Source: Papaver somniferum (lineage: Eukaryota > Streptophyta > Magnoliopsida > Ranunculales > Papaveraceae). From it: a DNA stretch of 64,000 bases. Both the position numbers and the translations under genes were made by a program. Numbering within the stretch: the first letter of the stretch is position 1; every line of letters starts with the position of its first letter. The notes beneath the pieces are model-generated. The model was not told the DNA's origin. It did not search any database and saw nothing but the letters and a program-made list of their open reading frames with translations. The stretch lies in contig NC_039361.1 of the NCBI RefSeq assembly GCF_003573695.1, positions 35,777,702 to 35,841,701 of the forward strand, read 5' to 3'. Shown piece by piece: positions 11,123-23,225 of this stretch.

Positions 11123-11143
11123 CTTACTCGGTGTTAGGTCCCA
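11123..11143 (+). repeat. 21-bp direct repeat, right copy
   Basis: Exact partner of 10399-10419. Too long for an ordinary LTR target duplication; may reflect element ends or a template-switch event. Confidence 0.9.
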
Positions 11144-11690
11144 TTTCACAAGGTTGGTACTGTTTGGTAGTTACATTCTTACATTGATTTTCATGGACTT
11201 TGTGGTTCTTCTCGGTAGGTGAAGATCAAGCAGAGGAGGATCAATAATGTAATGGAAGGACAAATATGAACTTTTTGTTTGAGTTAGTACAACAATTTAA
11301 GAGAAATAAAGAAGGTACATGAGGTGAGCCGACCATTTTGTATTCTCACCTAAAATTTGGTGAATTACCAACACAATGTCGAGGGGTCCTAACATGCATG
11401 GTCTGTATACACGCCATACTTTTATTCGGCAATGTATTTACTTATAACCCGTACTTGTAAATTTCCATCCTTCTTTTAACAACAGCAAGCCAACAAATTA
11501 GGCCGCGTAGAACATTATAGTTAAGCTACAGTTCAAATGGGTTTAACCCCTAACTAAACGAGCTAATTATCAAGAGGTTAGGATTTTAGGTAGTTTTCAC
11601 ATTCGGCGAAATTAAGCTAAGGCACAAAAATGTTATTTCTTTTATTGTCAGGCACAAAACATTTTTCATTTTATGTGACACTCATGGTTA
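11144..11690. other. No gene seen
   Basis: Intergenic sequence between the putative solo LTR and the inferred MULE 5' terminus. No frame, repeat or RNA feature was recognised. Confidence 0.5.
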
Positions 11691-11915
11691 TTTAGAAGGG
11701 AATTAGTCATTTGTATCCCAAAATAATAGGCCGACTTAGATACATGACCCGTTACATTAAAAATTTTGGGATTTGCCTCACCGTCAATAGATAACAGCAC
11801 AACTCAGTTACATAGTGGGATCAAGGAAGGGTGTAGTCAACTTGTACAGCTGGTCGAACAGATGTAAAGATATTATTAGTGGAAAAGACGCATGTACCCT
11901 TCAATGGATTTTTTT
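11691..11915 (+). repeat. Degenerate left terminal inverted region of MULE
   Basis: Shares three ordered blocks (TCATTTGTA..CCCA, CCCGTTAC, ATGTACCCTTCA) with the inverted complement of 17665-17845. The overall match is patchy. Confidence 0.45.
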
Positions 11916-12119
11916 CGGAAGGATAGAACTTATTAGGATTTGGCGATGGAACCAGGGTTTAGAGTAGATGGTGGGAGAAGGGAGAGTGATAAGTGATTAC
12001 AAAAGATTTCAGGCGTAAATTTAGGTTATATCCCAAATCTTTTTCGATATATCCTTATCACGATATTTCCCGCCGGAAATTCGTTAGGTTTTTCTCGGAT
12101 TTTGTTACTCTATCAGTTG

Positions 12120-12127
12120 TATATAAA
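12120..12127 (+). promoter_or_regulatory. TATA box upstream of MULE transposase
   Basis: TATATAAA in the context TCAGTTGTATATAAAGAACC, about 120 bases before the first ATG (12249). Spacing suits a plant core promoter. Confidence 0.45.
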
Positions 12128-12248
12128 GAACCAAGGATATAAGTTTTTTTGCTATCCTTTAACCAGTTGATAGAGTATAACTTCTGGTGAAAACTTAAGT
12201 AATTTCTAGCGAGTAATTTCTGTTTTGGAAGAAATAGGGAAGAAGATA

Positions 12249-15200
12249 ATGGTTGATGAAGAATTAATGAATAAGAAAACTGCTGAACCTGTAAGAGGTA
12301 TAATTCTTCTAACAGTAACCATGTTTATTTGTTTTCCAGTATAGATGTTCAATATTTGTTCTTATTTGGCTGTTTCTTTTGCTTGATTTAAAATTAGGTT
12401 TTTTTTTAATCGATCAATTCAGGTTATTGGGTTAAATGGTTTTATTTTCCAATTACATTTAGATTTTTATATTCTCTAAGTCGATTGAATTTTGTTTTTA
12501 GATTAATGGGTTCCTGAAATTGAATTTTTCCTCGTACTGTTAGTTTTTCTCTTGACACTAAAATTTTGGTAGAACTTTTGAGTGCCATGTACATAGCCTG
12601 CTTATTTTATGTCTGCTGTGATTTTGGTACTTTCATCGAAAATAGTTTTTAACAATGTCTTAGTTTCGAAAAGGTTCAAACAAATGATTTTGATTAAGAA
12701 GTAATTATATTCTCATACTGTGTGGTTACAGTGGAAGGGATTTTTTCTGGATTAATGAGTTCCTGAAATCAAATCTTCCTTTTCTTATGGGTATCGTCTC
12801 TTGATTTACGGGTGTTTCTGAGATAACATTTCTTTTTCTATAGCATTACACTTTAGTTTTTGATAATGTAAAGATGTTTATTTTGGTGGTATTGGTATGT
12901 CGCGTCATGCTTAATAATGGGGTTCCGATGATCTCTATGCAACTACTGTTGTTTAATTAATGGAATCCTGTCACGTAGCATATGACTTGCTTATGAAATT
13001 GTCTTAATTCCTTGTATTTGTGAATTGCTCTATACTTTTCGTGTCTACAAATATTTCTTATGCATATCTATGATAACTTATTTTGAATGTTAGTGACTTT
13101 TTTTGTTGTTGTTCTCTTGTAGTAAAATGGAACCTGGACATTTGGTTACAAATAGTTGGAGGAAACACGCCCATGCAAATCAGAAGTAATTTATCTCTTT
13201 GGTCATAATATGTTAGTAAAGATGATATTTTCTGTTAGCTGATCGGTAGCACCTGTTGAGACGGGGATCATATTTTCTTGTGCTAAACCATGCTTTAGCT
13301 GATTGTTGTTAGCGACGAGGATCATATTTTGTTGTGCATCTTTGGTGTGCTTCGTCTGTCCTTGTCCTTAGCTGATCGGTAGCACCATTTTGCTGTTCAT
13401 TCACTTATTTATTATTCACCAATCATCAGTGTCATGACATTCTTAGGAGTGCATTAGTTGGGTGCAGTTTGATATGGATGTTTCTGTTTTGACCATGTGA
13501 TCGTGTTCTCATGTATGAAGGTCATCCTCATATTTCGTTTTCCTATTTCTTGCTTTGGCTAATTTCTCAATCCTAACTTAGGATGATACAAAAGTTATGG
13601 CGTAAACGGTAATCCTTTTTATTGCTTACAGTTTGATTGTTTTTCTGCAAGTGTGATAGTATGATGTATGTTGGTGATAATTTTTTTTTTTAGCATATGA
13701 TGAATATCTTGTAGTGATAATGCTCTTTTGTTATGCAACAGGGATTCAACACCTCAGAAAGGGCCAAGGGAAACTTTATCTCCCAGGAAAAGCCCAAGGC
13801 TGATTGAAAAAGCTAAAAAGACAGTTGGTGTTAATTTAGCTAAGATGGTTCTGGATTTTGAGAACCATGTTGAGGAGTCGACACAGGCTAGCAGTCAGGG
13901 CATTGTGAATCTAGATGATGATTCACTAGGTACTGAATTCTGGAAATCAGCGCGGATAAAGTAGATGTTGTTGAAGAAGTGTCAATGCGACTAAGGAATC
14001 AGTGTTGCACCTTCAGAATGTTAATGCAGATGATTGTCACCCGGAAGACCAACCATGGAGCCAACCACTCATATACAGTGAGGGTGAAGATGATGCAGAT
14101 TGGAAGGAGTTTTTACACAATTTTAGTATGAAAAGCAGTGCTGGTAAGGATAGTGAGGAAGACGATGAAGGTAATGTTCATATTTTGAAATTTTAGAATC
14201 ATCGATTATGTTATGTTTACAATTTGATATTAATGTGTATTTGTATATGCCTCTGAACATGTAGATGATCATTATGACCAGTTGTTGGAGACGGATGATG
14301 AAGTTGAAGGTAGTGTTGGTTTCTCTTTTAAAATTGGTTTTTATAATGATATAATGATACCCGATGTGTTAATTACTTTTTCCTTGTTGATTGTCATGAC
14401 TTGCAGTTGTCAAAGAAGTTAAGGAACCACTGATTGATTTTGAGATTGAAAAGGGTAAAGGGAAGGAAATTGCTAATGGATCGGAAGATGATTATGGTCC
14501 TGAAATGGTTGGTAGGCCATTACCTAATCATGAAGTTAGAGTGGTTGATAATGGGCAACATTGGTTTGATGACAGTGATTTTGAAGATTTCCTTGTGCTG
14601 CTGATTCAGTGGATAATGAGTTATTCCCTGAACCAGAAAATGAAATACAAGTTGTAGTTGATGACAGAATTGATGAGGGGATGGAATTTCCAGACAAGAC
14701 CGCTTTTAAGAAACATCTCAGAAAATACTGTGTATCTACTAGGACAGAATGCAGGTTTAGTAAGAGTGATAATATTAGAATCAAGGCTGTGTTAAAGGCT
14801 TTGGAGAGCCCATTCTATGTCCGTGGTATATATCTGCAAGGAGGATCCCTGGTGAGGCGACTTGGAGCATAAGAGATTTCCACTTGCACCACACTTGTAT
14901 TGGGGATCCTTATGGGAGGAATTCATGTGCAAATCCAGAATTTGTAGCTCAACATGTGATCAACAAGCTAAGGGAGTCACATGGAAAGAATGTACCTAAA
15001 CCTTCTGAGATTGCTGCCGAGTTTTGGACAAGCCACAACACCTTGATCCCGTATCACGTTGCATGGAAGGCTAGAAACAATGTGTTGGAGAGGATAAACG
15101 GAAGCTTTGATGAGAGTTTTAGACTCATACCAAGTCTGTGTGAAATGATCAAAAGGACTAATCCCGGATCAATTGCTACTTTCACTTACGGAAGGTAATA

Positions 15201-17319
15201 TTATTTCTTTAATTGTTCGTAAAATTGATTAGTTTGAGTTCTAGTTTTAAAACTTTCCTTGTTTCTTCGTGCAGAGACAATCGCTTTGAATCTGTGACCA
15301 TATCTTTTGATGCCCCAATGAGGGGTTTTATAAATGGTTGTAGAAATGTGGTTGGGCTGGATGGTTGTCACCTGAAGGGAAAGTATGGTGGATGTCTACT
15401 ATCTGCCACTGCTCTTGATGGGCAGAATGGATTGGTTCCTTTGGGTATCATGGTTTGTATAAACGAGTGTGCGGAGAACTGGTTCTTGTTCTTGAATAAT
15501 CTCAAGCATAGATTGGCTGATCATCCCGTTGAGCCAATCAACTTCATATCTGATAGACAGAAGGGTTTGAGAGACGCTGTCCAAAAGTTGTTCCCTACTT
15601 CACACATAGGTTCTGCTTCAGGTTACAAACTAACCTCCAACCTGATCATTTTATTGTTACAAAATACATAAAGTGTGTTATATTCATGGCAGGCACATGT
15701 ATGCAAACTTCAAAATGCACTACAAGGGATCTAAACTACACACACTATTCTGGAATGCTGCTAGAGCTTATAAGCCTAAACACTTTCAGGTTTGTTTTAG
15801 TCCGTAAATGAAATGAGTGACATTTTTTATTCTTAGAAAGTAAAATTCTTGTAACACTAAATATGTTTCAACTGTAGGCACACATGGATAGTATGATGTC
15901 AGAGAATGTTAGTGCTTGTCAGTATTTGATGGGCGAGGATCCTAAAAGCTGGTGCAGGGCCTTTTTTGACCACAAGAGCGCTTGTGAACACTTGAGTAAC
16001 AACTTTTCTGAAAGTTTCAATAACATGATAACCAACATTAGGGAGAAACCTGTCTGCAAGCTAGTTTTGATGTATGGACAGCTGGTGATGGGGCTGTTTT
16101 ACAAGAGAAGAAATGCTTGTGTTGGATGGGATTCTGGGGATTTGGTTCCTACTGCCAAAAAATTATTGAAGAAGATGTTTAAGAAAACAGGGGAATATAA
16201 GGTAGAAGGAGGTTGCTGGCAAGCTTTATGAAGTCACAAGCATACATAATACAATATTCACTGTTGACCTTGAGAAACATACTTGCAGCTGCATGCAATG
16301 GCAGCTGAGGGGTTTCCCCTGTCAACACGCAGTCTGTGCTCTGCAGCAAATCAGGCCCAATTGGGTTGAGTAAGTGTGCAGAACACATGTAGTTTTATCT
16401 ATGATTCTTTCTTTATTACCAATATATGAAATGTTAAACCTGTTTGTTTTTCTTGTGTGCATTTTTATAGGTATTGTGCCAGATACTACTCAGTGGATAA
16501 CTACAGGACCACCTATTCCCCTGATATGGTGCCATTGGAAGGGCCTGAGGACTGGGATGAGGTTTTTTTATAACTCTGAACTATTCATGTTTACTTGTCC
16601 TTAATTGGATCTGATTTATGTTGCACTATGAACTTAGACAACCTTTTACATTACATTATTAGGTTTACCTTAATATCTGTGTGTATCTACTTAAAAGTAC
16701 AATTGTGATACATGAATTCAAAGTACTCTGTGAAATATCTGAACTCAATTCTTCTCAATTCTTGTATGAACCCTGTACCTAGCTACTTAATGGATTTTAG
16801 TGTTTGGAAGCCGGATTCCAGACCCTGCAGTAACATATAGTGTAGATATTTAGGATGTTTAATTTTTGCGGCGGCTAAGTAATCATTTTAGTATATCATT
16901 CATTCTTTGTTTTTTTTGCTATGTTATTACTTGGGAGATTATGTACACCTATTACTTACTAGGTTGTTGATCTCTTTATGCAATATTAACTTCCTTTGTT
17001 CTTCTCTTATACAGCCAAGAACAACTATTGTTCCTCCATTGCTCATTAGGAAACCGGCCGGCCTAGGAAGAACAGAAGGAAGGCCTATAATGAGACCCTA
17101 TCCGAGAAGAAAGTCAGGTGCTGCAGCAAATGCAAGCTGCCTGGTCACAACAAGACAACTTGTCCTGGTGGTGCAATTGGCTCTAATACAAAGAGAAATA
17201 GGTTTACATCTGAAGAACGCGGACTGGCATTTCAATCCCAATCATCATCACAAGCTGGAAGTGCTGGTGGTTCTATGCCTGCAACGAAGAAGCCAAGAAA
17301 AGCTACGACTCAGCAGTAG
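12249..17319 (+). pseudogene. MuDR-type MULE transposase, multi-exon, frame-broken
   Basis: Exons inferred from GT-AG borders: 13123-13185, 13742-14170, 14265-14309, 14407-15194, 15275-15621, 15693-15789, 15878-16369, 16471-16561, 17014-17319. A possible 5' exon starts at 12249 (MVDEELMNKKTAEP), but its splice phase does not fit, so ATG 13127 may be the real start. Domains in order: acidic N-terminal half; MuDR DNA-binding domain (GMEFPDKTAFKKHLRKYCV); MULE DDE core with VGLDGCHLKGKYGG (first Asp) and NFISDRQKGL (second Asp); SWIM zinc finger (CSCMQWQLRGFPCQHAVCAL); AT-hook-like basic stretch; CCHC knuckle; end KKPRKATTQQ. Frameshifts sit near 13960, 14597, 14840, 15603, 16207 and 17060. It would cut and paste MULE ends. 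The breaks could be mutations or assembly indels. Confidence 0.85.
13235..13386 (+). repeat. Partial 133-bp direct repeat in MULE intron
   Basis: TTAGCTGATCGGTAGCACC occurs at 13235-13253 and 13368-13386, and a GATCATATTTT(C/G)TTGTGC block also recurs between them. Small internal duplication in the intron preceding 13742. Confidence 0.7.
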
Positions 17320-17664
17320 TGTTCACTGAAGATTTACTTGAAACTAGTTTTGGTTAGGATGTCTTTTGTTTGCTTTCAAGTGAGACCTATGAATCTTCCT
17401 GCATTTGCTCTGTTTATTTGGTTATGTTTTAGTTTATCTTTTACTTTGTTTGGATATTAGCTACCTCCCAGAGATATTGTTTTTGGATGTCTTGAGTATT
17501 GGATCTTTGATTCAATGTTATCAATAAATGGTAGTATTAGTGTCATTAGCTTGCCTTGCTATGTTTTTACGATTTTATGGTTCTTCTGTCTGGTTTCTAA
17601 CAGGTGAACAAGACAAAGTTTTTCGATGAGATCTCCTGAAGAAACGAGGAAACAAGTTTAACTG

Positions 17665-17845
17665 AAGGGTACATTGGGCATCTTAGATCACCCTAAATCT
17701 TCCACATGTCAGTTAACACCAGTTAACTTGTAACTGGATGGAATCTTTGTAACGGGACTACTTTATAAGTTATCAAAAAAACGGGATTATTTTGTAAACA
17801 ACTTTAGAAAATGGGACATATCTGTAAATGACCCTATTTAAAATA
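17665..17845 (-). repeat. Degenerate right terminal inverted region of MULE
   Basis: Inverted partner of 11691-11915; the blocks are GAAGGGTACAT, GTAACGGG and the TGACCCTATTTAAAATA end. The same end is at about 985-1167 in copy 1. Confidence 0.45.
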
Positions 17846-17864
17846 CTGATTGTTTTTTTTTTTT

Positions 17865-18642
17865 TGCATAACGGGGTATGCATCTTAATTATTCAGGGGT
17901 ATGATTGACACGCAAACTAGAATATAACATATCTGGAAAACCGTGCCTCGAAATTTACCAAATTTTATCTCGTCGGAAAGCTTTTAAAGAGATCTGCACA
18001 ACGAGTACAAATAACAATACCAAATTTAAGCTTTTTACAAAAAATTCGGAAGTAATCGTTCTTTTATGCAAAATCTTCGAAAACTTGATACATAACCATT
18101 ATCCAGCCACCAAAAAAGATGCATAACACATAATGCAGACACAACAAAAGATGCATAATACATTATGCAGTTGCCAAAAGGATGCATAACATGTTATGCA
18201 GGCATATTTTGGTAATTCGGTTATACAATCACTAAAAAGACGTATGTACTTATAACCAACATTCTAAAAATGATGCATAAAGAATTATGTATCCATATTT
18301 TGGTTCATGCGTCCACTAGTTTCGTTACGTAACCACCAAAAACAATGTATATGCCTAAAGATAACATTCTAACGGAAAACGATATGTAACGAATTATGCA
18401 TCTATTTTTATAGCCGGATAACCTGTTATGCAGCGATCTATTGGCTGATTTCAGTGTTAATGGAAATTTATATGCATAATGCGTTAAGCAGATAATTTTT
18501 CGGATGTATAACAGGGTATGCATCAAATTTTATAGATGCATAATAGATAATGCAACCATTTTTTATTTCAGTGTTAACAAAAAAAAAAAGATGCATAATG
18601 CATCATGCAGTCATTTTCTTAAATTCATAACTAGTTATGCAG
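17865..18642. repeat. Quasi-palindrome cluster, copy 2
   Basis: Same array of ATGCATAA/TTATGCA units as at 1188-1970, essentially unchanged except near 18036-18066, where an A/T-rich stretch differs. Confidence 0.7.
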
Positions 18643-18700
18643 CCACTACACAAAGTCAAACTTACAAAACCCTGTAAACTAAAAAGAATAATAAATTTGA

Positions 18701-19183
18701 TTGAATATAAAAAGTACTTGTTCTATGAAAAATACTATAAAAATTAACTGTGATGATTCTTGGTTATCAAAGAATAATAATGCAGGTTTTGATTTTGTGT
18801 TGCGCAACTGGTTAGGCACTGGTAGAGCAACAATGGGAGTATTCAGGGCATCCACAGTTGAAGAAGCAGACTCTGACTCTTCTGCATGCAACGGAATGGG
18901 CCAACAAGAACAACTGACAAAACCTGGTCATTGAAGGAGACAACCAAGTAACCATAAACCATCTACAAGGCAAAGAAGTATCAAGCCAGTGGAAAGCATA
19001 GTAATCTTAAAAGAAGTAAGAGTCTGCAGCAGCAAAGTTATCTCTTTTTGGGGTTTCAGCATGTTGACAAGAAGCTAACAATGTAGCAGACTTACTAGCA
19101 AAAAAAGGAAGGAAAAATGTGGCAGATAGCTGGATAAATATATACCAATGTTTTATTTCCCTCAATGGCTTATGACTCTATGA
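18701..19183 (+). pseudogene. LINE RNase H domain fragment, copy 2
   Basis: Counterpart of the RNase H fragment in copy 1. The first half (KINCDDSWLSKNNN) is identical. The second half is interrupted by small deletions near 18992, 19045, 19068 and 19113, which split the frame that carries the HVD-R-ANNVADLLAK motif. The A-rich tail with three CGAAAAATAATGATATGACAA-like units follows at about 19360-19430. The differences from copy 1 are indels of one to three bases, more typical of uncorrected sequencing than of ageing. Confidence 0.75.
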
Positions 19184-19813
19184 AAGCTCAAAAATCTATG
19201 TAATAACCAAAAATCTTTTGTACTTGGTTCAAATGATGTTAATCCTGCAGATTTAGTCGTTGGCAGAACAATACACTATGAATTGATTTCAAGTGAGACT
19301 GGATCAATAGATTAAATTCTCTGCTTTTGATAACTATTATATTTTCAAAAAATATGAAAAAAAATAATGACATGACAACGAAAAATAATGATATGACAAC
19401 GAAAAATAATGATATGACAAAAAAAAAAAAGTCGCAGTCGAAGAGAGAAGATGTATCCGTGACTCTACACTAGAGCAGAATCATTTATCCCTAATTTTAA
19501 CATTATTATGGTACATGTACCAACACCTAATACTACTGCAAGTCTACAAACACCGTCATCTTCATCTTAATTAACTCTGTATAGTTTATTGCCCCGGAGG
19601 TCAGGAGTTGGTCATGTAAATTTCTTTTCTAAAAACCTTCGTAGAAATACCCATTGGCAAAGTTTTCTGACCATACCCTAGTTTCCTATCATAAATCCAT
19701 GATCCACGATGAACCAATAAATCCATCCATTCTACCAGTGTAGGGGTGAAATATCGCACAGAGATAATCCACAATCGTCTCAACTGAGACCGCCATTAGT
19801 ACGAGAGTAATCA

Positions 19814-20321
19814 TGTGATGATAAAGAAGACTTACGAAGAGGAGCCCCGTGATTAATACAAGGCGACACTCATCAAGTCATACGCGAAGTAGCAAGGCGA
19901 GAAGACAGTGATATCTTCCCAGAACCTGGCGAATGAGACAAACTGATACAAAATCAACATATATATTTTGCATGTGATCATCTGTTGTCTTCTAGTGATG
20001 TATTTTCCTATATAAGGATTCAAATAATGAAGAGAGAGGCAGGTTGCAAAAGAGAGAATTCAGTCAAGTGAAAAAATCAAGAACACTCGTAAGAGAAAAG
20101 CCATTAGAGTTCATTCCAAGCTTTGTTACTTCCATTATTAGTTGTTCAATACCACTGTATTCATTGTAAGAACTTCATGAATCTAATACAAAGTGTTTGA
20201 GAAAGATCATACTAGTGTCAAGTGGTGCATAATCTCATTAATGTCAAAGTTTATCCTCATGACTTAGGCTTTTTGTTATTATCATCTCATTGGGTGTAGC
20301 TATCGGATTTCGGTAGCTACA
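19814..20321 (+). mobile_element. 5' LTR of Ty3-like element D, copy 2
   Basis: Same LTR as 3154-3662, ending GGTAGCTACA before the TTTTGGCGCTAGAAAC primer site. One base differs in the TCGGATTTCGG stretch. TATA box at 20009-20015. Confidence 0.6.
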
Positions 20322-20337
20322 TTTTGGCGCTAGAAAC

Positions 20338-21518
20338 ATGGAGGATTTATCCTCACCTTCTAGTATTCAGCCGGAAATTCTTGTTCACCTCAGATCATTT
20401 GCTTATTCCATTACCTTTCTGGTTGTCATCAGAAGTTATCTGTCAATTGTTCGGAGTCATAGCCGCTCTAAAAATCCACTTCACTCCTTCCTAAAGCACC
20501 AACAAACATCACTGTGACCTCCAATCGCGCAACTGCAATAGACGCAGTCTCCTTGCTCTGAACCGGGAAACCTCTAGGAATCACCTGTCGTCTCAAGCAC
20601 CGAAACCCAAATCATGCAAAGAAACATCACTAATAGCGGGAGAAAACTAGCAGGTGTCATGGAAGATCCTCACTATTGGACGGAATGGTCAAACCATACG
20701 ATCCAGAAAGACCAATGTTGGACATTGACACCAGTGGAAAGAGGGAAGAAAACCGGTTTTTACCGTCAAAACCAGAACATGGTGGTCCTCGCTCTCCAGC
20801 GCGAGTATGAGGCAAAGCTCGCACAATGGAAGGAGACAGAAAAGATGTTGATAGCAGACGACGATCGATCTTGCTCAAGCACATGGGCGAATCATGATAG
20901 AAAAGAACTTAAAACGGAAAGTGCGAGAATACGAATTGGAATAGAATATGGAGAGAGTTAAAAGAGATCATGTAGACAAAGGAACATCAAAAAGGGTGAG
21001 AAGTCAAGGGAGATAGACAGGAAACTGTCGAGAGAAGTATACCAGCATGAGTTAATGGGAAAAAAGAGCAGAAGGCCTTATATCAAAGGAACAAGAAGCA
21101 AAGATGGGCTCAGCACAGAGGCCATGCCGAAACCAAACAAGGAGGAACAGAGGGCTGGAAAGAAAGATGCAAACTACATCCATAATGAAAGAAGCTGAAG
21201 TACCACACGATGAAGTGCTAAGGCGAACCTATAAAGGCGATGGTCAAAATAGCCATGCTAAAGGATAAACCCTGGACCGCCTCTAGGAAGAAAGGGAGGG
21301 GAAGACTGCCAACCACACCCCGCTCATCACACGAAGACGATAAGAGAAGGGATAGCACCAAACATGCCGAAACAAAATATGTACTGACTCACAGAAATCT
21401 TAATATGAAGAAAAGTACTTTCTACGTTCGAGCAAGTAAGGGCGAAACAGAGTCCACACGACAAAGCTACAAATTCAATCGTAAGACCTCAATAGAGGGC
21501 AGTAAGATACTATTATAA
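20338..21518 (+). pseudogene. Decayed gag-like region of element D, copy 2
   Basis: Counterpart of 3679-4867. Frame usage differs because of scattered indels between 20500 and 21180: the coiled-coil-like LQREYEAKLAQWKETEKML joins the frame that starts at 20614 here but sits in a separate frame in copy 1. The basic terminal frame 21240-21518 is identical in both. Same uncertainty about gag identity. Confidence 0.4.
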
Positions 21519-22629
21519 ACCCTCTACCTAGGGAGGCTGGGACTACGATTGCGGTGTGTCAACTTAGTTCGCACAAAACTATGCGACTGGAGGACCGCAT
21601 AGTGCGTAAGAGGCGACCCTTAATCCCTAACGCGCGTCGCAGTTGGGGCATCCTAGAGAAGTTACTTATTAGGGCGCAATGCATCTGCACTGGAGGCCAC
21701 TGAGAACGAACCACTCAGCGAAAATTTCTCCGAAAAGGGGTGTCGAAACGTGCCAGTGGAGGTAGTAGATGGCCTGGCATGGATTCCACACTCGATCCAA
21801 AGAAACCCCACTTAGGGTGTGATCTCGCTTCTAGTAGCCATGTAGGCGAAAAAGCACTAGGCCACGACAACACTGATTGTTGATACTGGAGGGGAGGAGC
21901 CCAACTGCAATGGTTAGGGGTGACCTCCTTGAAAGGACAATACGCGGGAATATAAATGGACGACACCCTCCGCTAGGGAGCTGACTGTGTCAAAGCCGAC
22001 AATATATTGGGGCTTCTTACTCATGGGAGTATCTAAGGCCTGGTATATTGTCGCACAGACAACCCGAGGAGGTCAAAATCCTAACACAGTTAAGGCGAGA
22101 TCGATGGCCAATGACTCGCAAGAGCACGTGGAACTGAGATTTCGTCGCCTAATATTGAAGACCTTACCCAAGGCGACCATAAGCCCTTTAAGTTCTCTAT
22201 GTGGGGGAAGGAAATAAGACCTTATCTAGGAAGCAATGAGACCACGAAACTTTATCGAAATCACGTGAATAAGCAATGGAGCGCGAAGTCAATACATCCT
22301 TATCCAGCTAAAATTAATGAAATTCAAAGCAAGTTTTAATATTCATACACTAGCATAGGTATATAATTGTTTATAGACATCATGTTATAGTAAACTTTTA
22401 GCCATACCTTAGCTTGCAAACATGAAAACTTGCGACTTAAAGGCAACATTCACAAAGTTATAATCTTCCTTCAAAGATGGAAAGCAGAGGCAAGTATGGG
22501 GATGTTAAAATCTCATGCTTCCCTTCTCCTCAGTCAGATATACAAAAACAAAAAACTTTAGTTAAAGAATAACGTAAAATAATAAGACATTTAGTTATAT
22601 GTACATATTCTGTTCTCAAATGATGACAC
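21519..22629. other. Non-coding interior of element D, copy 2
   Basis: Nearly identical to 4868-5979; no recognisable coding content. Confidence 0.4.
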
Positions 22630-22658
22630 ATGAAAAGGAACACGGGTTTAAAAGTTAT

Positions 22659-22674
22659 CCCCCCCCCCCCCCCC
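22659..22674. repeat. Poly-C tract, copy 2
   Basis: Run of 16 C, one longer than in copy 1. Confidence 0.9.
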
Positions 22675-22735
22675 AACCAAGCTTGGGAGCACCCAGAAAG
22701 AAACACAAAAAGAGAATGTTTGAAAGAAAACAAGA

Positions 22736-23225
22736 CTAAAAACCAGTCCAATCATGAGAAGGAGAAGTCACTTGCGAAGAATCTCCTTCTCCAGGTTGCA
22801 AGACAACGGGAACACCATTGCGAGAAGGAGAAGGAGGCCCCTGCTGATCCTGACCATTCCCGAGATCGTCACGGCCATCACAAGAGGCAACTTTACCAGC
22901 TCCCCCTTGCTCATTAACATCTTCCCCATCAACATCTTTTTCTTCATCAACATCTTTCCCATCAACATCTTCCTCATCAGCATCTTGCTCATCAACTTCC
23001 TCCTTGCTGCTACCTTCCTCTTCAAACTCTCCCTCATCGCTGGATCCCAATTCCACGAACTCGTTCGCAGGAACGGGAACATCGGGAAATTTCCTAGTGG
23101 GAAGGTTATTCTCAGTAGTAATACGATCGTCAGTATCTCCAGCAACCCTATTGCATAGCCTATGCGCCTCGCGTACAGCATTAGTGAGTTGGATTTCTTG
23201 CGACGCTTCAACAAAGCATACCTAG
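22736..23225 (-). pseudogene. Antisense acidic protein C terminus in element D, copy 2
   Basis: Here the minus-strand frame is open from about 23222 to 22736, better preserved than in copy 1. It reads a QLTNAVREAHRLCNRVAGD segment, a hinge with PVPANEFVELGSSDEGEFEE, then D/E-rich repeats with the core DVDGKDVDEEKDVDG, a Gly/Gln-rich linker and the end HDWTGF. Composition suggests a nuclear or disordered acidic tail. Upstream sequence that would continue the protein is cut off at 23265 by the family-A LTR, whereas it continues in copy 1. Function unknown; antisense placement in a Ty3 element is the only clue. Confidence 0.45.

Larger units (their letters stand above)
11691..17845 (+). mobile_element. 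MULE (MuDR-like) DNA transposon with transposase gene
   Basis: About 6.15 kb containing a multi-exon MuDR-type transposase gene, a promoter-like TATA box, and degenerate terminal inverted regions. The 5' end has TCATTTGTATCCCAAAAT, CCCGTTAC (11748) and ATGTACCCTTCA (11892). The inverted complement of the 3' end has TCATTTACAGATATGTCCCA, CCCGTTAC and ATGTACCCTTCA in the same order but at different spacing. The termini are therefore eroded. No 9-bp target duplication could be confirmed. The 3' third is shared with copy 1 of the large duplication. Confidence 0.65.
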
